From NCBI RefSeq assembly GCF_000151665.1, contig NW_013171817.1:496001-560000 (forward strand): a DNA stretch of 64,000 nt. Reading direction: 5' to 3'. The DNA is from Blastocystis hominis. Taxonomy: Eukaryota > Sar > Bigyra > Opalinata > Blastocystidae. The translations under genes and the position numbers were made by a program. Shown one piece after another: positions 33,289-44,342 of the stretch; position 1 is the first letter of the stretch, and the number at the start of each line of letters is the position of its first letter. The notes beneath the pieces were generated by a model. The model was not told the origin of the DNA and made no database searches. It saw nothing but the letters and a program-made list of their open reading frames with translations.

Positions 33289-33892
33289 ATGCCTTATGCT
33301 AGAAGAAATTTGAGAAAGAAGGGACCAAAAGTCTCTCTGAAACAAAAGAACTACATTAAGTTCAGAAAGGGTGCTTTCGGAAGCCAGGCGATTCGGGTAT
33401 GATGTTTCTGGTATGTCTAATTGAATAGAAAGTGTGGGATAACAAAAAGACCATCCGACAGAATTACGAACGTTTAGGTCTTTGCACGGATGTCAATGCC
33501 GTGAAAAGAGAAGAAGCTTCGAATATAAAACCTGTTATCGGTAGGTATGGGAATGAGTGGTGAGTAATATAGAGTTTGTTCCTCAGGAAGTTGTGAAGAA
33601 GGAGAATCTTCAGATGAATATGTTTGATCAAGAGCACGTTCGTAACTTGATTGAGCGTTATGGAGAGGATTACGAGGTAAGATAACTTTTGTATCGTAAT
33701 GGATAGGCTATGTTTAGAGATATCAAGTTAAATGTTGACCAGTGGTCTGTTGGTCAGATTAAGAAAAAGTGTGCCTTGTATAAGAAAATATTGGCTGCTG
33801 TGAATGAAAAGGTATCTAAGAAGGAGAAGGAAGAAGAAGAAGACTCTATGAATATGGAAAAGGAGGAGGATGAAAGTCTTTTAGAGGAATAA
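33289..33892 (+). CDS. NOP16-like ribosome biogenesis protein
   Basis: Exons are 33289-33396, 33429-33540, 33573-33676 and 33707-33892 (169 aa; introns 30-32 nt). Landmarks are the basic start MPYARRNLRKKGPK, KVWDNKKTIRQNYERLGLCTDVN, IEFVPQEVVKKE and LIERYGEDYEAMFRDIKLN, all in NOP16 order. The tail is acidic. NOP16 is a nucleolar 60S assembly factor. Confidence 0.93.
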
Positions 33893-33911
33893 AACACTGT
33901 TTAGAGTTACA

Positions 33912-33919
33912 AACAAACA
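33912..33919 (-). terminator. TGTTTGTT 3'-end motif of the eL30 gene
   Basis: The plus strand reads AACAAACA within a longer aaacaaacaaa run. It sits 30 nt after the eL30 stop in the 56-bp convergent gap with NOP16. Confidence 0.7.
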
Positions 33920-33948
33920 AATTGAAAGAGGTCTCTTATAGTAATGTC

Positions 33949-34378
33949 TTAATTCTCGAAGCTGCGGAGAATATCAGAATCACCAGCATCCAAAATGCAC
34001 ACAGCAGAGCAGTTGAACATCTTTCCGCAAGCAGTTCCCAAATCACTGCAGTCTCCCTGATAGTGGTGAACAGTGGTCTTGGAGAGCATAGCATAATACT
34101 CAATCTCCGACTTTCTCAGAGGAGAGCAGTTGGTAGCAACAAGGATCAGCTTAGCTATACATCACGACCTCTCCGAACACAAACCCTTTCCGCTACGCAG
34201 ACTTTTCAGAACAGATTTGTATCCGAGCAGAAGCTTTCCACTTCGCACGACAAGCTGCAACTTGGTGTTAATGCTATCAGCGTTCTTCTTCTAAAATACG
34301 GTTAGACACGTTACTCAAGAGAAATATTGCAGTTTTCACAGAAATGACACTTACATTCGACTTGGTGATGGCGGGCAT
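33949..34378 (-). CDS. 60S ribosomal protein eL30 (RPL30)
   Basis: Minus-strand exons are 34378-34355, 34287-34185 and 34154-33949 (110 aa). Conserved blocks are [56 protein letters not shown] and [10 protein letters not shown]. The first intron is 67 nt, long for this window. eL30 is a small globular protein of the large subunit. On the plus strand the region shows a 127-codon frame, which is only the antisense shadow. Confidence 0.96.
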
Positions 34379-34973
34379 TATGAAAGATAAAATAAGGTAC
34401 CTCTTTTTCTAAAGAAATGACAATTTGTAAAAAGAAGGGCAATCCTGGGGTAAAAATGACTCCCTGTTAATTTCTTAAGAATCGAATTTAAATATTCGGA
34501 CCCCCTACATGCTTACATTTTTCTCAATTCACATTTCTTTACAGATTCTACAAAGATTCTATATGCCAAATAGGATATATACTTTTGTTGTAATAGTGGA
34601 ATACGAAAATAGGTGTTATCCTTGTGTATTTTATACCGATTGTTTTGGATCATGGAATCAGCGCTGAATATACTTAATAGAATGTTTACAGTATATAGAA
34701 AACACTTTTCACCGATTCGAATAGGAATAGATAACATTTGCTTGTTCTGCGAATTGTGATTTGCAGACGTGATAACGAAATTAAATATATGGCACGTCGA
34801 AATTCGCACTCAAAACTAACCTTGGTGCTTGTACTAGGTGTGGTACGAAACTGAATGATAGAGGTATATTGTTGTGTTCATTCACGTGTATCTACCTGTA
34901 TTATTCGTTATTGGGTGTGCATTGTGCGCATTTGGGTGTTCCTTGAAATTATAGCTCTTTTTGTGTTCTGCAA
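34379..34973. other. Intergenic stretch upstream of an unresolved gene
   Basis: A 98-codon minus-strand frame at 34513-34809 has no family resemblance. Nothing else noted. Confidence 0.4.
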
Positions 34974-35461
34974 ATGAAGAAGGGACAGTGGCTATTCTTG
35001 GCTATTGAAGTTGGAGTTTCGACATATCTCTTTGTTTCCTGGTTGTCCAAACGGATTATGTATATCAGTACAACTCGAATTGTACTATAAAACTTTGTTT
35101 GCTGATTAGTCTAATCGTCTCTTGCTGCGAGACGAAACTCTCGGTCTTCATCAAACCTTGAAAAGTATATGTGAGAATGTGGACGTTTTATTTTTATATG
35201 AAACTAGATTTCTCAAGGAGTTGATTATCTCAACAAAAAGAACCAAAGTGGATTTATCTATCTCAAGATTAGTAGGAAGAAACTAAACGATGTTCGCTAT
35301 ATTCTGGGTCAAGACCTGCCTGTTTCCAGTATCCTTTTGATTTAAATTTGTGTGCTAAGTCCAAGAGCTTCCTCTTTTAGAATGCATTGAATCTCTTATT
35401 GATGCAATCGTACTCGTTCTTGATTCACACAATCCTTCGAAGCGTATTTTCTGCTTGAGGG
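34974..35461 (+). CDS. Small multi-exon gene, structure unresolved
   Basis: The likely start MKKGQWLFLAIEVGVSTYLF gives a hydrophobic N-terminal segment. Several short frames follow that need two or three introns to join. The last piece (ESLIDAIVLVLDSHNPSKRI) ends at TGA near 35461. The order weakly resembles a HORMA protein of the REV7 type (an N-terminal helix, then a VVVVILD-like strand). Splice options conflict, so I do not name it. Confidence 0.35.
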
Positions 35462-35498
35462 ATTGACCATAGAAAATATCGAAAATATCGAAAATCAA

Positions 35499-37446
35499 AT
35501 GTCCAATTTACAAACAACCGTTTTTTTTACTCTTCATCCCATTTTTTGTAGATGGACAGTGCTCTCCATGTTCCGCCTTCTCTTAGTAATGTTTCCTCCT
35601 ATTTCCGGCATGTCCATTTTTGGAGGGATTTGTTTTGTTATCTTCGACCCACATCTCCATTCTTTGTCACTTTTCCAATGATTCAACGGAAAATGGTATT
35701 CCAAAAATTCGCCTCTTTCCATAGACGCGAAGGATTTCATCCGAAGTCTTTTCCATTCACACTCATGATCATCAAACCATCACTTCCATTCTCTTCTTCC
35801 CCGCGGTTACCAATCACCATTCTTCGCATGTCGTCCTGCTGGTTTCGCCCAATGCTTGTGTGGCGGAATGCTATTACGACTGCGATCCTTCTGTCCATTT
35901 CTATACAAAACTCGGCTATCACGTGCTCGTGTACGATTACCGCGGGAGTGGAGGGTCCACCGGCGATGTAACTCCCGAGAATACTGTTTCGGACGCACGA
36001 TTAGCCGTGGAATTCGTCGAAAAGAAGTACAAAATTAGCCTCGAAATTGTGCATGGGACGAGTATTGGAGGTTTCGTTGTCCCGCGGGTATCCAATGAAA
36101 CTCCCCTCTTGATATTCGATCGAACATTCTGCGACATGAATTCCCTCGTATCCGAATTCGTCCGTATTTTTGGAAAATGACCCTCGAAAATAGCCTCCAT
36201 AATCGCGGTTTTGGTCAAAATTTGTCGTCGATGGCCGATGAAAATAGCCCCTATTTTTGACATTCATCGAAACTCCCTGATTTTGTTTGACCCCGAAGAC
36301 GAAATCGTTTGTTTCCCCGCTTCGCTCATCACGGGTCTGACATCACGCTATTGTCGTCCAGATTCCGACGTGAACGAAATCGAAACTTTGTTTTTGGCGG
36401 GAATTCAAAAAGGGCGGGAAATCGTCGGTCGAATTCCCACGGTAAACGACATCGAAAGCGAATTGAGCAATTACGAAGCGATGACCGAATGGCAGGTTAT
36501 CGAAATGGAGGGAGTTTCACAACGAACCAAGGTAGTTTCTTTTTCGATGGAATAGTATTCCGTCTAGCTCGCAATTCTCTTTTACAAGACTTTTATTTGT
36601 GGAATTCCAATAAAGTCCCTGTTTTTTGCTCCCCAGGCGCAGCAGCGCGAGGGAGTTTCATTCATCGTTCGGTTTTTGATGGTTTCACCGCGGTTTTTCG
36701 CTCATTTCCAGACTTGGCGGCATCGCGTGACGACGTTTCTTTCCCGCGGAATTGACTGGGATCGCCTGTAGAACCGCGGTTTTGCTTCGACATAGGGGGG
36801 AAATTCTGGCCATGCCGAGTTTCCACGATTGTGCCACGCGGGAATTCGGCGAATTGGTCGCGTTGGTAAGGGAAGTTTCTCCGTTTCTCCATAGTGGGAG
36901 CGCGTGAAGGAGTGCAATAACCGCGAGAATGGAGTGATTCCAGGTGGAAACGTGGAAAGGTGGTAAGAAATAGGGAACATCCGGGTGTTGGCGATTCATT
37001 GCGGACATAACGGAATTCTGAATGGAAAGGAATTTGAGTTTGTGCAGCAGGTGATCGAGGAGATGGGAAATGAATCCAACAAGTCGAAAGAATTGAATGA
37101 ATTGAATGAATTGAATGAATTGAATGAATTGAATGAATTGAATGAATTGAATGAATTGAATGAATTGAATGAATTGAAAGATTTGAATGATATTAACACA
37201 TTGAATCAAATGAATGAATTGAATGATTCCAATGAATTGAATGGTGCCTTTGGCTCTTCTCGATGGAACAAGTCGATGAAGAGAAGAACGCGAGAAGAAG
37301 AAGAAGAAGAAGAAGAAGAGTTTGGACAATTCACTCCGATCGAAATGAAATCGATGAGCAAAGATGAATCAGATTATGACTTGGACAACGACAAAGAAAT
37401 GATTTTCAATAATAACAATAATGAAGAAGAAGAATCGGATTACTAA
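35499..37446 (+). CDS. Alpha/beta-hydrolase (BEM46/ABHD-like) with Asn-Glu-Leu repeat tail
   Basis: Exons are 35499-35519, 35552-35695, 35725-36163, 36194-36531, 36568-36767, 36796-36865, 36895-36943 and 36974-37446 (577 aa; introns 28-36 nt). The fold's marks are VLLVSPNACVAECYYDCDP, YDYRGSGGSTG, the nucleophile elbow GTSIGG (Ser in G-x-S-x-G), LILFDPEDEIVCFPASL for the acid, and VLAIHCGHNG for the catalytic His. After the hydrolase domain a 9-base repeat adds about ten NEL units and an acidic end. The substrate is unknown; family members are serine hydrolases or thioesterases. The 36-nt intron at 36532-36567 is the least certain. Confidence 0.85.
37087..37170 (+). repeat. Nine-base (gaattgaat) tandem repeat coding Asn-Glu-Leu
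   Basis: About nine near-perfect copies form the start of the hydrolase tail. The repeat keeps frame and decays at its 3' side (KDLNDINTLNQMNEL). Confidence 0.9.
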
Positions 37447-37463
37447 AACAAACAAACACTCTT

Positions 37464-38813
37464 TTATTGCTCTGTTTTCTTTAACACTTCCTCGATTTCT
37501 TCCACAGACAGCAACTCGCTTTCTTTGATTGGATCATTCCATGCCTCCAGTTTCCACGATTCCACGTCAAATCGTTCCTTCAGAGAAACCGTCCCCGTTC
37601 CACTGTTTCCACTGTTTCCACTGTTTCCACTGTTTCCACTGTTTCGACTATTTGAATCGCGTTTAAACCACTCTTTTCGTTCTTTATGATATACAAAACC
37701 GCGGTTATACAACTCCTGGGCAGCCAACAACTACGCATAAGAACCGCGATTCACGCCCACTTGTAGGTACTCCCGCGGTAATCCATAAAAAATGAAAAGC
37801 AGCACATCGGACTACATGTCAAAAAAAGTCCAGAATTCCGCACATCAAACGACTTGAATTGCGAGGGAAACAGCGGGGGTTTCATCATATCCACCGCGGA
37901 ATCCAGCGCCTCATTGGTCCCGACATCCCCGCGGAAAAGTTCGTGCAGAACGGGCGGCAGCACGTTTCTACAATGAAACTCCCCTGGAATGGTCACGAAA
38001 CTCCCGGTTTGATGTGTAACTCCTCGTCGGTGAAGGCGAATTGAATGGCGTCGGGCGATTTGATTGGCTTTTTGAGGATCGATTTGGGCGGCAAATTCCG
38101 GAAGTTTTGGGGGGAAAATGGATTTGGCGGGGTGGTGAGGGCGGGGTTCCAGAGAGTGGAGGGAGGCAGATCGGGGGAAGGTCTGGAGAGAAGAGATGAG
38201 GATGGGGGTACAATGGGGGCATCATGAATTTATTTGGGTCGTTTTGGTCCGAAAGAGACACTGAATAATAAAAAAATCAAAAATAGAGAGGAAATACGGC
38301 TATTGGTCGATTGGGAGTAGGGAGGAGGAAGACCGCCGTTTTGGGGGTGAGGCATTGGTGGAACGGAGTACATGCGGTAATAGTCGGAGTTCATGTACTG
38401 CGTGGACATCATGTTCTGACTTTGTCGGTTTATATCGTGTTCTAGGAGAGATTGGAAAGGGACAATGCATACCTTGCGGAAAAGGATGATCATAACCCCA
38501 TGGATAGGCTAATTCAAAAATTGGAAGAACAAATTACTGGGATCGTTTACTGGATTATAGGGAAATGGATTGACAGGAACGCCAATATAACCTAGACTCA
38601 TCAAAGCAAAGGGATATAATACCACTCATTGGAATTGATCCAGGCATTTTATCTATTCATTATTAATCAACACACACCTTTTTACCTTGGTTTGTTGGTC
38701 CCACAGAAACTGGAACAAATATATCACCTAAAGCATCAAACGCATATTTCAAACACACTATATCCGTGAAATAGATTAGATTGCTGGGGATGCGAAAATG
38801 GATAGTCTGCCAT
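37464..38813 (-). CDS. CCR4-NOT complex NOT2-like subunit
   Basis: Eleven exons on the minus strand: 38813-38759, 38727-38686, 38652-38623, 38591-38538, 38508-38473, 38441-38298, 38260-38212, 38182-37997, 37967-37844, 37811-37761 and 37730-37464 (345 aa). All introns are 29-37 nt. The N-terminal half is Pro/Tyr/Asn-rich and disordered. The C-terminal NOT-box reads FDSDVLLFIFYGLPREYLQ, LLAAQELYNRGFVYHKERKEWF and a final EAWNDPIKESELL. NOT2 and NOT3/5 share this domain; the short length favours NOT2. It scaffolds mRNA deadenylation. A run of NSG repeats interrupts the NOT-box. Confidence 0.88.
37597..37642 (-). repeat. Nine-base tandem repeat coding Asn-Ser-Gly (NOT2-like gene)
   Basis: Five copies of the plus-strand unit ccactgttt occur here. 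The same unit sits in the unrelated Mei2-like gene at 9896-9932. Confidence 0.85.
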
Positions 38814-39641
38814 TTGTATCTATATTATTTATCGAATACTACTATTTGATCAAAACCAAATATAAATTATTGATGGATATATGAAATAAGAATACTTCAA
38901 AAGTCGAAAAGCAAAAAATCGGCCAATTTTCTCACTTATTCCGAATGGAAACAAACACGACAAGCAACGAGTCAATACTATACTATATACTACACTAAAC
39001 CGACTGAATCATTTTGGTTTTCTTGAAAACAATTCTAAAACATTGGACGGATAGTGGTTAATCGATTCAATCACATCAACCACCTTATTCCCTTCTTGTT
39101 AAACAGTTTTCAGTTTCCATACCTTCACATAAATGCCATTCGATTTGCTTTGCATCTTTCAGGTTTCGGTTTGTTTCAAAAACTTCTCTCACGTTCGAAC
39201 ACATCTATTTTATTATTTATTTCCACGAAACGCACCTTTCTTCTCATAATTGAGTCAGGGCAATTTTGTGATACTCTAAGAGCTCTTTTGTATAGAGTAA
39301 GGACAGCTCTCCTCGTACTCATCGATTTGGAGTGGGAGAAAAGAAAAGTGTAGTCATTTGAGTCTAGTATAAAGATGTTCATGTTTTGCATGACCATGTT
39401 GTTTATAACTCAGTGATTGTGGTTCACACATGATTCAAATAATCTTTTCAAGCAGAGAAACGAATGATTCACTCAATTAGCCAACCCTTTTTCCATTTCT
39501 TGTATGCTGCATCATCAATACATTGTATACATGTCGATACATCACTACCAACAAACCTAACCCTCAAGATTCGCTCACTTCTCGCCTATGCTTCCAACAA
39601 ACAATCCATTAAAAAGATCTTTTATTCATCCACTTCACTGC
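38814..39641. other. Intergenic stretch, about 0.8 kb
   Basis: It holds the NOT2-like promoter on the left and the PFP 3' end on the right. A 99-codon frame at 39054-39353 has no family match and is probably chance. Confidence 0.45.
39596..39603 (-). terminator. TGTTTGTT 3'-end motif of the PFP-family gene
   Basis: The plus strand reads AACAAACA, 39 nt beyond the genomic TAA of the PFP-family gene. Confidence 0.75.
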
Positions 39642-41557
39642 TTAAATCTTCTTCTTGATAATCTCCAGTTGCTCAATCACTCCCTCCACTCCAGCAATCG
39701 CAGAATCCACCAACAACGCATCGCATCCAGGCAGGCAAATCTTCTCCACAGCCTTCAGTTCATCACGAAGCAGCTGGATTCGCTTCAGATAGTCGTGCTT
39801 TTCGATCTGCAGCGACAGCGTCGTGTTCCAGCTTCCAGCGCCTCCGAACTGGACCGATCCCGGGTTGCAGTAGTCGTCCTTCACAGCCCAGCTGTCACGA
39901 TGAGCCACGAACTTCAGGAACGGAGCATCGTTCATATCCACGTTCGATTCCTACACTTCAAACCATCCATTCTCCATCTACAGGGATCGAGGGACGATAC
40001 ACTCCCTGCTTCGCTTCCACGGTGCAGAAGGCCAGAAGAGGCACCGCATAGGGAATCCATTCCGACGGTTCCTCCTTCAGATTCCGCAAGGTCGCCATAT
40101 ATCCGGTGAGATTGTTCTGAATCAGCGCGGCTGCCTCTCGTCCCAAAGCATACGCATAGTCGCAGTCGAACAGAGAAGGGAACGAGGTTCGAGCCTGATA
40201 GCCGAGGAAGTGAGTCTGATAATCGAAGTGTCCGTTGTAGCTTCCCTCTTCCTTACGACGCTGCAGTTCCTTCTTCACCAAATCGCCGATCATGACTTCC
40301 GTCGAAATCGCGTGGAGTTGGAAGCTTCCGCGCGATTCGGGAGGATTGAAGATCTGCTTCTGGATCACAGCAGGCAAGAAATCGAAGAGCGCCTTGCTCC
40401 ACGGCGTGAGCTTCGCGTAGATCTCCTCGTGCTTCATTCCCTTGTTCACATAGGTCGAAATCTCGTCCAGCAAATAGTAGAACTCAGAGATCGCCTTGAT
40501 CAAACCCTCAGGAATCAGCACCACGCCATAGTTCAATCCCTTCTCAGCGCGCTGGCAAATCATATCCGCGATCTTGTTCACCACCTGCAGCAGCGTCATT
40601 CGCTTGGCCGCCACTTCCTCCGAAATCACCGCATAGTTCGGATGGCTCTGCAAGGCGGATTCAAGCACCACGTGGGAAGGAGAACGGCCCAGCAGACGAA
40701 TGAAGTGGTAGTACTTCGCAGCGGAGCGCGAGTCCGTGCAGATGTTGCCGATCAGCTGCGAGACGGTGCGGCAGAACGTGTCGAAACCCACCGTCGTTTC
40801 GATGAAATGGTTCTTTAAATCGCGGGAGTAGTCGCAAGGAACCACCACAATGCGAGTCGTTACGCCACTGTTCAGGAAGAACTCGGTGAGAAGAGTGGCA
40901 TCCGTGGCCGTGTAGGCGCCTCCGATCAGCACAAGACCATGGAGATTGAGCTTCGTGCAAGTGGCAACCACTTTCGAGTAGTCTTCCTCCGAAATTTTAT
41001 CGGCAGAACGACCCAGAAGATCGTAGCCGCCCATGTTGCGATACAGCTTCAGCTTCTCTTCCGTCAGCTCCACGGAAGATCCTTCGAACAGACCCGACGT
41101 ACCTCCGATAAAACCGTAAAGCTTGCTGTTGGGATTCATTTTGTGGAGGTAATCGAACACGCCGGTAATCACATTATGGCCTCCAGAACTCTGACGACCA
41201 CAGAACACAATACCAACGTTCAGAGCATCCGTGCGGCCCTCTTCACTAGAATTACTTAACAATGCAAACGGAGCGTACTCTACAAACTTCATGATAGGAT
41301 AATGAATCGAGTTGGGGAAGTAGCCTTCAAGAAGAGGACGGTCGATATCTTTGAAGGTGGTGTGATCGAAGAACTCCACCTAGCTGTTAGCTCGTTCACA
41401 GATACACTACATTGACCTTTTCCGGATTTTCGAAGCAAGCCGGATAGCGAGGCTTGTAGTTGATTCGGTCCTTCGCAAGAGGGCTCAGGTCCTCGATGTT
41501 TCGCTCTCCCTCATCAATGTGAATGTTTCCGGTCTGAATAGATTCAAAGGTAGCCAT
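39642..41557 (-). CDS. Long-type pyrophosphate-dependent phosphofructokinase family (PFP), regulatory-like
   Basis: Minus-strand exons are 41557-41417, 41379-39982 and 39950-39642 (615 aa; introns 37 and 31 nt). It matches the long PFP family along its length: IVFCGRQSSGGHNVI, GFIGGTSGLFEG, ETTVGFDTF, KYYHFIRLLGRSPSHVVLESALQSHPN, VLIPEGLI, YQARTSFPSLFDCDYAYALG and LNGYMAT-like NLTGYMAT. The catalytic GGDDSNT loop is replaced by GGAYTATDA, and the NGDxKN region reads SRDLKN. This resembles plant PFP alpha (regulatory) subunits. The gene may therefore encode a non-catalytic partner of an active PFP elsewhere. PFP replaces ATP-PFK in many anaerobic protists. Confidence 0.93.
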
Positions 41558-41680
41558 GAGATATTATCAAACAGTGAATATTTGGGAAGTGGGGATGAAT
41601 GGCTCTAAGAAACCAAACATTAGGGAGTTTCAGCATGACGACAAACGTATGTTGTATTTCACAAACAGTTCCGTACTTTA

Positions 41681-43468
41681 TTACACATTAAACCGCAGTC
41701 TCCTTTCTTTTTCTCCTCTAGAGCGCAAAATCGTAAAAGATTCGCCCGCTTTGGTCCGTTGCGAGTAGACTGAACATTTCAACCCTTTTCGTTTCAAAAA
41801 CTCGTCGCTTGACACTTGGTTGTCAAACGTTTTCTGGAGTTGGGAAGAAATCCCTCCAAAGCTGCTTCCTTCTGAATAGATGAGATAGTCGCTATCCTTC
41901 AAGATGAACATATCCATGATCGCACGCTGATAAAACTTCTTCCATGTTTCAATTCCCCTATCTCCAGACTTCGCCGTCGAGGAATGGCCGATCTTGAAAT
42001 CATTCACGCTGTACACAAAATTATCCCCCGTCTTTTTCACAATTGCCTTGATTTTTCTCATAACACTGTCCGAATCCGTGGAAACAAACAAGTACGTGTC
42101 ATTTCGTCGCAGATTGTGCTTTCGCATATACGCCGCCGCCTCGTTCAGCGCTACATTCATTGCGTAAATCCCCTGGATCTTCCGCTCCTGATAATTCGCC
42201 AGATATCCTCCCAGGCGCAACTGGATCCCAATCATCGTCCGCTTGTGCAGCTGCGTCAAATGCCGGTTGATCAGCGTGCACATCTCGTAATCTGGATTGA
42301 GAAGCAGCCGGTACATGAGCATTCGGAACTCTCTGCCGACCCATGTGGGCGAAACAATGTCCTGAGGAACGATGGGAAGCAATCCGTTGGCTTCGAGCGT
42401 GGATCGGTAGAGAGGCACGTTGATGTGATGCGCCGTGATGTCGGAGTAGTAGATGTAACAAGGGTCGAGTTTGTATTTCAAGCGATGCAAATCGCGTCGG
42501 TAGAAGAAGTTATAAAAGTAGGGGATGCTCAGGAAGTCGTGGCACGTGACTCGACCCTCTTTTGAGGCCGAAACAAGTCGGTCCATATTCCGAAAGGGGA
42601 GGAAAAACGACTGCAAAAAGCTGGGGTTCGATCCGACTGCAGGTCAAACGCCATCAAAACGAGTACTGTGGAAGGATCGCTCGGTCACCGAAGCGACGAA
42701 GACGGTGGTCATCACGCCTCGAATGACGTTGCCCAGTCCGGACTCTTTGTGGGGTCGGTGGTTGATTGTGAATTCGGGGGTGGCGTTGAAGCGAGATTCC
42801 AGAGCCTGGAGAAAGGCGTCGAAGTTGCGTTGTTGCAGAACACGGGATTGGTATGTGACGATTGGGTCGGGGACGTTTTTGAACCGGGAATCGGGATTCA
42901 TGATGTTTACCGCCGTGTGATGGTAGGAGGAACGGGAGTTCCCATTGGTTGTCAAAAGGTTCGATCGGGTTTTCCAAAACCATGAATTAGAACGAGAGGG
43001 TTGGGAAGTGCCGTCCAGTGTGTTCTGAGGAGCAGAGCTAGGATGACGGACGATTGAGACTAGCGAGGGAATAGTTGGAAATCTAAGACGAATAGCACCA
43101 GACATACACAGTTACGTTTGCTCAATGGAATAATTCCCAGCATTTGAGGGAACAACCGAACTATCATTAACAAAACCAGTATTTATTCTCCTCTCATTTG
43201 AAATAGCGTGCTCCAACTGAGATTGAACGACTTGCTTGTTGGCAAACTTCCTTTCGATAGATGTGACCACGTTCAGTTCTTCTTGCTTTGGACTATCCAT
43301 TCCAGATGTAGCGTTTATCCACTTTGCATGCGAACAATGATTATTCTTTTGAACGTTCCATTCAAAAACAGTCAAGATTGGCTGATTGTTCATAAAAATT
43401 ATGAACGATAGTATGTAAGCAGTTAACACACTGTATAGAAAAACACCAGATACAGGTAATTTACACAT
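41681..43468 (-). CDS. Golgi type II glycosyltransferase, fucosyltransferase-like
   Basis: Minus-strand exons are 43468-43116, 43082-42661 and 42636-41681 (576 aa; introns 33 and 24 nt). A short cytosolic start is followed by one hydrophobic anchor (VFLYSVLTAYILSFIIFM), then a stem with NxS/T sites. The luminal domain carries GLGNVIRGVMTTVFVA, IGIQLRLGG, TYLFVSTDSDSVMRKI and SDYLIYSEGSSFGGISSQL, the pattern of GT-B fucosyltransferases of the plant FUT/NodZ kind. Donor and acceptor are not shown by sequence. After TAA a variant TGTTTGTG occurs where TGTTTGTT is expected. Confidence 0.75.
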
Positions 43469-44342
43469 CTTAGAGATATCGATAGAGCAGGCTATTCCTA
43501 GTGTGGTATTACTTAATAATACTTATAATAGGAAATGAAAAAGCTATAAAAGTACAAAAAAGAATAATATGTTTTAGACTGGAAAGAATTGGCGTTTCCA
43601 GAATACCAAAGAGGAATGTATTTTTGGAATCGAGAAAGCAGCGTGATCATTCTATAGACATTTCTATGTGTTTTAGTTTGCAGTGTCGGGATGGGTAGAA
43701 TCTAATTGCTGAACTATGTTGGACCGCAAGTAGCTTGACTGTATGATTGTAATCGAAGTCAGTATGTAAAAGAATGGATTAAGGGAAGTATAGTTCAGAG
43801 AATGAGTTTATTATGTTATTTCAATTATACATCTTCTCAATAACTATATTAGCTCATACTGAAAACAAGCAAAAAAAAAGATAGGACTGGGTACCTTTTT
43901 GATTAATGCGTATTTCTTGAGCAATTCATAATGTAGCAATTGTAACTTGTGATTCATTTGTGGCTTGCTTTCTTTCTGTGATTTCTTGAGAACTGCTTAT
44001 AAGGATCAAGAAATGTGCTATTTAAGTGAATCGTATATTTATAGACCTTTCCATTCCCAATCGTTTTACAGATTTCAAGTGAAAGCAAAGAGCTATGGAA
44101 TTTTACACTGTTTCATAACTTGAAGAAAGATAAAAAACTATACACGAATCGATAACTGCTGATAATAATAAAACGGATGCAAATTTTCTCAAAAGAAGTG
44201 TTTAAAAACACGACCATAATATTAAAATGACAGAGTTTAACAGTAAACCATTTGTAAAAACAAAACAAGTCACCACCAATAATAGAATTGCATCAATAGA
44301 GTAGCACGCAGGAGATGCATATTGACATATCCTGCCAAAGAA
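43469..44342. other. AT-rich intergenic stretch
   Basis: No supported gene. A 65-codon plus-strand frame at 43501-43698 lacks any motif. The right edge is the end of MORN/LRR gene E. Confidence 0.45.

Noticed and set aside
33922-34305. A 127-codon plus-strand frame over the eL30 region
   Set aside because: The minus strand encodes eL30 with conserved residues; this frame is its shadow.
39054-39353. A 99-codon plus-strand frame
   Set aside because: Leu/Phe-rich, no homology, no splice partners and no end motif; likely chance.
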